Assembly: GCA_035938875.1 (NCBI GenBank)
Contig: DASZGL010000107.1
Span: 1 to 5,284 of the forward strand
Source: DASZGL01 sp035938875
Lineage (GTDB): Bacteria > Chloroflexota > Dormibacteria > Aeolococcales > Aeolococcaceae
Length of the DNA stretch: 5,284 nt
Direction of reading: 5' to 3'
Positions 1 to 4,183 of the stretch are shown here, piece after piece. The position numbers were made by a program, and so were the translations under genes. A model generated the notes under the pieces. The model saw only the letters and a program-made list of their open reading frames with translations. It searched no databases and was not told the DNA's origin. How positions within the stretch are numbered: position 1 is the stretch's first letter; each line of letters begins with the position of its first letter.

Positions 1-430
1 CCGTCCCGAGCCCGGCAGCGCGCGCCGCAAGGCAGAGGTTCTGCACCGCGGGAAAGATCGAACCGTACCGCGCGGCGACGTCCGAGCTGCGTGCCTCATC
101 CGGGTCGAGGCACACGGCGATGATCACCGGGGCGATGTCGAGGTGCTCGGCAAGCTCGGCGACTGAACGGTGCATCTCGTCGTCGCCCGCCGGACCGGCA
201 GGCCGCACCGACTCATAGGCCGTTCGGAAAGCGTCGCGCAGCGCGCGGCGGCGCTGGGCCTCGCGCACCACCACGAATCGCCAGGGTTGCGCGTTGCGCG
301 CGCTGGGCGCTCGCGTCGCCGCTTCGAGGATGCGCTCGATGATGTCAGCGGCGACCGGATCTTCGCGAAAACGCCGCACCGCAGACTGCGAGCGGCACAG
401 CTCGCTGAAGGCGTCGAGCTCGTCGGTCAG
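1..430 (-). CDS. Nitroreductase family protein (FMN-dependent), N-terminal 143 residues, cut by window edge
   Basis: Seen: the minus strand encodes 143 residues of an open frame running off the left edge. The N-terminal part has the nitroreductase hallmarks: AVRRFRED (residues 17-24), then an ATRAPSARNAQPWRFVVV block (38-55). In this family those segments contact the FMN phosphate and ring. A later segment, GSIFPAVQNLCLAARAAGLGT (123-143), matches the conserved dimer-interface helix before the second flavin-binding part, which lies outside the window. Start: no ATG or GTG exists in frame near the N-terminus. The best choice is CTG at 428-430, whose TG is shared with the TGA stop of the upstream crotonase gene (a CTGA overlap), implying translational coupling. 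Known: family members reduce nitro groups, quinones or enones, or act as flavin dehydrogenases, using NAD(P)H. Inferred: co-transcription with the crotonase suggests a redox step on a CoA-linked or cyclic substrate rather than true nitro reduction. The family is secure; the substrate is unknown. Confidence 0.88.
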   Translation of the reverse strand, partial: MTDELDAFSELCRSQSAVRRFREDPVAADIIERILEAATRAPSARNAQPWRFVVVREAQRRRALRDAFRTAYESVRPAGPAGDDEMHRSVAELAEHLDIAPVIIAVCLDPDEARSSDVAARYGSIFPAVQNLCLAARAAGLGT

Positions 431-1275
431 CGTCCCGCGAACTCCGGCGGGCGGCGCTGCAGGAAGGAGATCATCCCCTCCTTCATATCGGCGTACTGCG
501 TGTTGGCGGCAACGGCCATGGCCTCGTCGTGCAGCGACTGATCGAGCGACGACTCCAAGGACCGGTTGAGCAGCTGCTTCGACATGCCCAGCGCACGCGT
601 CGGTCCCTTGGCTAGTCGCGCCGCCCAGGCCATCGATTCATCGGCGAGCTGATCTGCGGCGACGACATGCTGGGCGAGTCCCCAGCTGAGCGCCTGCTCG
701 GCGTGGATGTCGTCGGCGAAGAAGACGATCTGCTTGGCCCGGCCGAGCCCCACCAGCCGGGGCAGCAAGTAGGCGCCCATCGCGTCGACGACGAGGCCGC
801 GGCGGGCGAACACCTCGATGAGCCGCGCGCCCTCGGCCATGATCACCAGGTCGCAGGCGAGGGCGAGGTGCGCCCCCAGTCCCGCTGCCGGTCCGTCGAC
901 GGCGGCGACGGTGGGTTTGTCGAGCTCCCACAACGCGCGCACCAGGCGCTGCGCTCCACCGCGCAGAGCCTCACCGGCGGCGCGGATGTCGATGCGCGGC
1001 GGGCCGTCCGGTGACGAGTCGGGGGTGGCCGGCGCCGGCGCAGGCGCTGCCGGTGCCGGTGCTGGGCCGGCGCTGAGGTCAGCCCCGGTGCAGAAGGAGC
1101 CCCCTGCGCCGGTGAGCAGCAGCGCGCGCACCGCGGGGTTGCTTCGCGCCTCCGCCAGCCGCTCGAGGAGCACCTCGCGCGACGCCGCGTCGATGGCGTT
1201 GCGCCGCTCCGGGCGGTTGATGGTCAGCCGGGCGACCCCGTCGACCAGCTCCCAGAGGATGGTCTGCTCCGACAT
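427..1275 (-). CDS. Enoyl-CoA hydratase/isomerase family (crotonase fold) protein, 282 aa
   Basis: Seen: the frame stays open further upstream, but the start is set at ATG 1273-1275 because MSEQTILWELVDGVARLTINRPERRNA is a typical crotonase N-terminus and GGAGG lies ten bases upstream. Oxyanion-hole segments are FCTGADL (residues 61-67) and VDGPAAGLGAHLALACD (126-142). The C-terminus (MSKQLLNRSL at 231-240, then FLQRRPPEFAGR at 271-282) is standard for the family. By manual alignment to rat mitochondrial enoyl-CoA hydratase, the catalytic Glu144 position is His136 and Glu164 is Phe156. Asp164 in LVVDAMG falls where PaaG-type isomerases keep their catalytic Asp. Inference: it is more likely an enoyl-CoA isomerase or another crotonase reaction than a classical hydratase. 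An alanine/proline-rich insert at about residues 69-93 follows the first oxyanion segment. It is first in a minus-strand operon with the nitroreductase and divergent from the CoA ligase. Confidence 0.92.
   Translation of the reverse strand: MSEQTILWELVDGVARLTINRPERRNAIDAASREVLLERLAEARSNPAVRALLLTGAGGSFCTGADLSAGPAPAPAAPAPAPATPDSSPDGPPRIDIRAAGEALRGGAQRLVRALWELDKPTVAAVDGPAAGLGAHLALACDLVIMAEGARLIEVFARRGLVVDAMGAYLLPRLVGLGRAKQIVFFADDIHAEQALSWGLAQHVVAADQLADESMAWAARLAKGPTRALGMSKQLLNRSLESSLDQSLHDEAMAVAANTQYADMKEGMISFLQRRPPEFAGR
997..1071 (-). repeat. Low-complexity Ala/Pro-coding tract inside the crotonase gene
   Basis: Seen: a run of GCC/CCG/GCG-type codons encodes about 25 residues dominated by alternating Ala and Pro (residues 69-93, after ADLS), with short near-repeats of a GCCGGT/GCCGGC unit on the plus strand. 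It sits in the loop after the first oxyanion-hole motif, which is variable and often flexible in crotonases. It probably arose by slippage in GC-rich DNA and forms a disordered loop near the active-site mouth. The frame is kept, so the gene is not broken. Confidence 0.6.
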
Positions 1276-1329
1276 CCGCGGCGATCCTCCAACGTCGCGC
1301 CCGCACCCGGGCCGCGCCCAGGCGGTGGC

Positions 1330-1347
1330 ATACCCCTCGGGGGGTAT
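1330..1347. promoter_or_regulatory. Putative CsoR-type operator in the crotonase/CoA-ligase divergent promoter
   Basis: Seen: ATACCCCTCGGGGGGTAT, a perfect inverted repeat with 7-bp arms (ATACCCC and GGGGTAT) around TCGG. Known: CsoR-family repressors bind G/C-tract palindromes of the form TACCC-N(4-6)-GGGTA. It matches the box beside the CsoR-like gene (4126-4143) at 13 of 18 positions, with the same outer-arm spacing. The right arm runs into TATAGT, so a bound repressor would occlude the -10 box of the rightward promoter. It lies 55 bp from the crotonase start and about 125 bp from the ligase start, so it could control both divergent operons. Binding by the encoded repressor is inferred. 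Confidence 0.72.
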
Positions 1348-1350
1348 AGT
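1345..1350 (+). promoter_or_regulatory. Putative -10 box (TATAGT) for the CoA-ligase/dehydrogenase operon
   Basis: Seen: TATAGT, five of six matches to TATAAT, overlaps the right arm of the inverted repeat. A transcript would begin near 1357-1358 and carry a 5' leader of about 114 bases. No convincing -35 hexamer is visible 16-18 bases upstream (the region is GC-rich). The same GGGTATAGT string, in the same register to its operator, precedes the CsoR-like gene, which supports a real promoter element. Confidence 0.5.
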
Positions 1351-1471
1351 GTGCCAGACTTCCCGCGGCCGCCGGGCCGGGCTCGCAGCCGGCTCATACA
1401 CCGGCGCCGACGCGGCCGAGTCGAGTGTTGGAGGAAGCCACCGGCGTGCCGGTGCGCAGACGAGGGAGGCG

Positions 1472-2743
1472 ATGGCCCCGAGCGGCAACCTGTATCACCC
1501 AGAGGCGCAGGCGATGCCGCGCGACGAGCTGCGCGCCCATCAGGACCAGCTGCTCGCCGCGTTCGTGCAGCGCATCTTCGACCAGCCGATTCCCTTTTTT
1601 CGCCGCAAGCTCGAGTCCGCCGGCATCGCTCGCGGTGACATCCGCGTTGTCGACGACCTGCACCGCGTCCCGCTGACCACCAAGGAGGAGCTGCGCGCTG
1701 CCGAGCGCGAGCATCCCCCGTTCGGCGACTTCCGCGGAGCGCCGGCGGACAAACAGATCCGCCTGGGAACGTCGGGTGGCACCACCGGTGTCCCCACGAC
1801 GGTGCTGTGGACGGCCAACGACATCGAGATCGACGTCGAGACGGGCTGCCGGATGATGTGGCGCATGGGGATGCGCGGCGGCGTCGTCGCCACCCACTGT
1901 CATCCCCTGGGCATCTACGGCGGTGGCGGATTCAACACCCAGATCCTCGAACGCCTGGGCTGTCTCACCGTGGCCACCAACATGCCCGACACCGACGAGC
2001 AGATCCAGAAGATCCTCGACATCTGGGTCAAGGTGAAGCCGCAGATCTATCAGCTGTTTCCCAACGTCGCCGCCAAGATGTTCGAGGAGGCGCGCAAGCG
2101 CGGCATCGATCCCGCGTCGATCAACCTGAGGCCACCTAACGAGAATCCCAAGTTCCAGCATCTCTCGGGAAGCGCGGGCATCGAATGCATGCCGTACCTG
2201 GCCACCGCGTGCCAGAACTTCGACGGCGCCCACGTCTGCGACGACCACGCCATCGTCCAAGCGGTGGACCCCGCCACCGGTCGCGACGTCAGCGACGGTG
2301 AGCGCGGCCACCTGGTGGTGACGACGATCACCAAGGACAACGGGCTATTGCGCTACGACATGGAGGACCTGGTCCGCGTCGACCACAGCCTCTGCTCGTG
2401 CGGCGAGACGTCGATGCGGATGTGGTGGGACGGCCGGATCAAGGACATCACCAAGGTCGACGGGCGCGACGTGCTGCCCCTCGATGTGTGGGGCGAGCTC
2501 TACGCCTACCCGGAGCTTTTCGATCCGGCGATCGAGTACCAGATCGTCCGTGACGGCGACAGCTCGCGCCTTCGGCTGCGTCTCGAAGCTGCCACCGCGG
2601 AGTCCGGCGACGGCACCGCGTTGACCACGCGCATCGAACAGGGAATGCGCAGCGCACTCGGTGTGCGGGTGAAGGTCGAACTGCTGCCCCGCGGCGCACT
2701 ACCCCGGCCGGCGTTCAAGCCGGAGCGGGTCGTCGACGAGTGA
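1472..2743 (+). CDS. PaaK-like (phenylacetate-CoA ligase family) acyl-CoA ligase, 423 aa
   Basis: Role: family members form an acyl-adenylate from a carboxylic acid and ATP, then the CoA thioester; the acid here is unknown. Seen: the PaaK-like N-terminus LYHPEAQAMPRDELRAHQ (7-24); the phosphate-binding loop LGTSGGTTGVPT (98-109); HVCDDHAIVQAVDPATG (254-270); GHLVVTTITKDNGLLRYDMEDL (279-300), which corresponds to the PaaK GEL-FTTLTKE-LRYRTGDL block; CSCG (308-311); and LPRPAFKPERVVD near the end, where Lys416 is the likely C-terminal catalytic lysine. Start: ATG 1472 follows GAGGGAGG; the frame is open further upstream but holds no recognisable protein there. Odd: between SINLR and the GSAGIECMPYLA segment (residues about 221-232) there are only about 12 residues, where PaaK has about 28, removing the usual GAEPW-type region. 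Length is still near normal. It is first of two genes, 47 bp before the dehydrogenase. Confidence 0.87.
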   Translation: MAPSGNLYHPEAQAMPRDELRAHQDQLLAAFVQRIFDQPIPFFRRKLESAGIARGDIRVVDDLHRVPLTTKEELRAAEREHPPFGDFRGAPADKQIRLGTSGGTTGVPTTVLWTANDIEIDVETGCRMMWRMGMRGGVVATHCHPLGIYGGGGFNTQILERLGCLTVATNMPDTDEQIQKILDIWVKVKPQIYQLFPNVAAKMFEEARKRGIDPASINLRPPNENPKFQHLSGSAGIECMPYLATACQNFDGAHVCDDHAIVQAVDPATGRDVSDGERGHLVVTTITKDNGLLRYDMEDLVRVDHSLCSCGETSMRMWWDGRIKDITKVDGRDVLPLDVWGELYAYPELFDPAIEYQIVRDGDSSRLRLRLEAATAESGDGTALTTRIEQGMRSALGVRVKVELLPRGALPRPAFKPERVVDE

Positions 2744-2774
2744 TGTACGGCAGCGCAAATAACCGCGTCTGATC

Positions 2775-2780
2775 AGGAGG
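2775..2780 (+). promoter_or_regulatory. Ribosome binding site deciding the GTG start of the dehydrogenase
   Basis: AGGAGG lies ten bases before GTG 2791. The alternative ATG at 2797 would be 16 bases away, too far, so the GTG is preferred. Confidence 0.75.
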
Positions 2781-2790
2781 ACGATCAATC

Positions 2791-3684
2791 GTGGGCATGC
2801 TCGATGGCAAGGTGGCCGTGGTCACCGGAGCGGGACGCGGCATCGGCCGCAGCGAGGCGCTGATGCTCGCCGAGCAGGGCGCCAAGGTTGTGGTCAACGA
2901 CCTGGGCGGCGCTCGTGACGGCACCGGCGCTGACACGTCGGTGGCTCAGGTTGTCGTCGACGAGATCAAGGCCGCCGGTGGCGAGGCGGTCGCCAACGGC
3001 GACGACGTCTCCGAATTCGAGGGCGCGGGTGGCGCGATCCGGACCGCGATCGACACCTTCGGCAAGCTCGACATCGTCGTCAACAACGCCGGCATCACCC
3101 GCGACAAGATGGTCTTCAACCTCACCGTCGAGGACTGGGACGCGGTGATCAAGGTGCATCTGCGCCACACCTTCTGCATGACCCATCACGCCTGCGTCCA
3201 CTGGCGCGAGCAGGCCAAGGCGTCGCCGACGGGAACCACCTACGGACGGATCATCAACACCTCGTCGTCAGCCGGCCTCGCGGGCAACGTCGGCCAGTCG
3301 TCGTACGGGGCCGCCAAGGCGGCGATCGCCGGCTTCACCACCATCGTCGCCATGGAGATGGCGAAGTACGGAGTGACGGTCAACTGCGTCGTGCCCGCGG
3401 CGCGCACCCGCATGACCATGACCGCAGGCGCCCCGCCGCCACCGGCTGAAGGATTCGACGTTCTCGACCCCGCCAACGTCGCGCCGTTGGTGTGCTGGTT
3501 CGCCAGCGACGACTCGATGTGGGTCAACGGCCAGGTGCTGCGGTTGATGGGCGGTAGCCTCGCCCACTACCGGCCGTGGAGCCTGAGCCCGGCGCAGAGC
3601 AAGGGTGACCGCTGGAAGCCCGAGGAGATCGGCATGGGCGTGCGCAAGATCTTCGGCGTCTTCCCCGGAGGGCTGCCCGTCTGA
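2791..3684 (+). CDS. Short-chain dehydrogenase, MFE-2-type (3R)-hydroxyacyl-CoA dehydrogenase-like, 297 aa
   Basis: Role: probable NAD(P)-dependent oxidation of a hydroxyacyl-CoA, or of a steroid-like hydroxyl, in the cytoplasm. Seen: the cofactor loop TGAGRGIG (12-19), VVNDLGGARDGTG (34-46), NNAG (98-101), a catalytic serine (Ser159 in NTSSSAG), and Tyr172/Lys176 in SYGAAKAAI. The motif VHLRHTF (122-128) replaces the common VN-x-x-G-x-F of FabG proteins. It matches the VHLRGSF of the dehydrogenase part of peroxisomal multifunctional enzyme 2 (HSD17B4), as do VNDLGG and AVANGDDV. There is a C-terminal extension after GGSLAHYRPW (about 255-297), unlike 250-residue FabG proteins. Mycobacterial Hsd4A-type enzymes are the nearest kind I recognise, but I do not claim orthology. 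It is second in the operon with the CoA ligase, starts with GTG behind a strong AGGAGG, and is followed by a hairpin. Confidence 0.93.
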   Translation: MGMLDGKVAVVTGAGRGIGRSEALMLAEQGAKVVVNDLGGARDGTGADTSVAQVVVDEIKAAGGEAVANGDDVSEFEGAGGAIRTAIDTFGKLDIVVNNAGITRDKMVFNLTVEDWDAVIKVHLRHTFCMTHHACVHWREQAKASPTGTTYGRIINTSSSAGLAGNVGQSSYGAAKAAIAGFTTIVAMEMAKYGVTVNCVVPAARTRMTMTAGAPPPPAEGFDVLDPANVAPLVCWFASDDSMWVNGQVLRLMGGSLAHYRPWSLSPAQSKGDRWKPEEIGMGVRKIFGVFPGGLPV

Positions 3685-3726
3685 TGACGAGCAGCGCAGC
3701 CGTGGAGTCGGCGCTGTGGAGTCCGC

Positions 3727-3758
3727 ACGGATTCGCGGTGGCGGGGTGCCGAATCCGT
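3727..3758. terminator. Inverted repeat between convergent stops, possible bidirectional terminator
   Basis: Seen: a perfect 9-bp inverted repeat, ACGGATTCG (3727-3735) and CGAATCCGT (3750-3758), around a 14-base loop. It sits between the dehydrogenase stop (3684, plus strand) and the CsoR-like stop (3765, minus strand). No T-tract follows on either strand, so it is not a textbook intrinsic terminator. GC-rich actinobacteria often use such stem-loops without T-tracts. The role comes from its position. Confidence 0.55.
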
Positions 3759-3764
3759 CGGGTG

Positions 3765-4115
3765 TTACCCGCCGTGCTTCTCGGAGAGTCGGAAGCCCTC
3801 GTTGACCAGGCTGATCAGCTCGTCGACGACGGTGCGGACGTCGTCGTTGCTGGTCGCGGCGCGCAGTTGGTTGTCGACCCCGTCGCGGAACACCATGCGG
3901 CGCACGCTGGTCAGCGCGTTGCGGCAGGCGTTCACCTGCATGAGCACCTCGCGGTAGTCGCGACCGTCCTCGACCATCGCCTGCACGCCCTGGACCTGGC
4001 CGGCGATCAGCCGCAGGCGATGGAGGATGTCGGCCGAGCCGCGCTCCGAGAGACGGTGCGGCTCGGAGCGAACCGAGCGGACGGTCTGGACGGTGCGCGC
4101 GCGGGGGACGGCCAC
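3765..4115 (-). CDS. CsoR/RcnR-family (DUF156) transcriptional repressor lacking metal ligands, 116 aa
   Basis: Role: all-helical tetrameric repressors that release DNA on binding metal or thiol-reactive ligands. Seen: the family core ILHRLRLIAGQVQGVQAMVED (30-50), then REVLMQVNACRNAL (55-68) and the C-terminal helix DDVRTVVDELISLVNEGF (91-108). Ungapped alignment to M. tuberculosis CsoR puts Tyr54, Gly79 and Gln83 at the copper ligands Cys36, His61 and Cys65. The sole cysteine, Cys64, lies elsewhere. This rules out canonical Cu(I) sensing and also the N-proximal cysteine chemistry of CstR and FrmR. A basic N-terminal tail of about 28 residues (many Arg) precedes the core. Start: GTG 4113-4115 is the only usable start before the first helix. 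TATAGT ends seven bases upstream, so the mRNA is probably leaderless. A CsoR-type box upstream implies autoregulation. Convergent with the dehydrogenase and divergent from the thiolase gene. The signal it senses is unknown. Confidence 0.88.
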   Translation of the reverse strand: MAVPRARTVQTVRSVRSEPHRLSERGSADILHRLRLIAGQVQGVQAMVEDGRDYREVLMQVNACRNALTSVRRMVFRDGVDNQLRAATSNDDVRTVVDELISLVNEGFRLSEKHGG

Positions 4116-4122
4116 GCCCGAG

Positions 4123-4128
4123 ACTATA
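4123..4128 (-). promoter_or_regulatory. Putative -10 box (TATAGT) for the CsoR-like gene, leaderless transcript
   Basis: Seen on the minus strand: TATAGT, seven bases, then GTG at 4115. Transcription beginning at the G of GTG would give a leaderless mRNA, common in mycobacteria and relatives. No Shine-Dalgarno sequence lies upstream of the GTG, which agrees. A weak -35 candidate, TGGTCA (four of six matches), lies 17 bases upstream. The spacer is filled by the operator. Confidence 0.6.
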
Positions 4129-4143
4129 CCCGGGGGAGGGTGT
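4126..4143. promoter_or_regulatory. Putative CsoR-type operator between the repressor and thiolase-fold genes
   Basis: Seen: ATACCCGGGGGAGGGTGT, an inverted repeat with 6-bp arms (ATACCC and GGGTGT, one mismatch to GGGTAT) and a 6-base centre. Outer-arm spacing equals that of the box at 1330-1347. Read on the minus strand, the intact half gives GGGTATAGT, identical to the other promoter. A repressor bound here would cover the -10 and spacer of its own promoter, giving autoregulation, and lies 37 bp before the thiolase-fold start. Binding is inferred. Confidence 0.68.
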
Positions 4144-4144
4144 C

Positions 4145-4183
4145 ATGACCACCGCTCCGGCAGCCCGCGGGGGCGTGACATGA
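4145..4183 (+). CDS. Possible 12-codon leader ORF overlapping the thiolase-fold start
   Basis: Seen: ATG at 4145-4147 opens a frame reading MTTAPAARGGVT and stops at TGA 4181-4183. That stop overlaps the ATG of the thiolase-fold gene (4180-4182) in an ATGA junction. The arrangement would allow translational coupling or leader-peptide control. It could also be the scar of a deleted upstream gene, or chance. No clear ribosome binding site is distinguishable from the operator G-tract (GGGGGAGGG at 4132-4140). There is no recognisable product. Confidence 0.25.
   Translation: MTTAPAARGGVT

Noticed and set aside
818..1471. Upstream extension of the CoA-ligase frame to an ATG at 818
   Set aside because: The extra 218 codons overlap the crotonase gene antisense and the divergent promoter and have no recognisable protein character. 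The PaaK-like N-terminus begins just after ATG 1472, which follows a purine-rich ribosome binding site.
1276..1488. Upstream extension of the crotonase frame to 1488
   Set aside because: It crosses the operator and promoter region. The family N-terminus starts at ATG 1275, with GGAGG ten bases upstream.
1351..1638. GTG directly after TATAGT opening a 95-codon frame
   Set aside because: The GTG abuts the -10 box, so transcription would begin after it, and the Arg-rich product overlaps the ligase gene out of frame.
1394..2311. Minus-strand 305-codon frame opposite the CoA ligase
   Set aside because: It is antisense to a gene with clear PaaK motifs, and its composition is typical of a codon-bias shadow.
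3765..4143. Copper-homeostasis locus reading of the CsoR-like gene and its operator
   Set aside because: There is no copper ATPase, chaperone or metallothionein gene in the window, and the repressor lacks every copper ligand.
3684..4148. Plus-strand 154-codon frame starting at an ATGA overlap with the dehydrogenase stop
   Set aside because: The overlap is tempting, but the translation is antisense to the CsoR-like gene and continues through its promoter. No ribosome binding site or family motif is seen.
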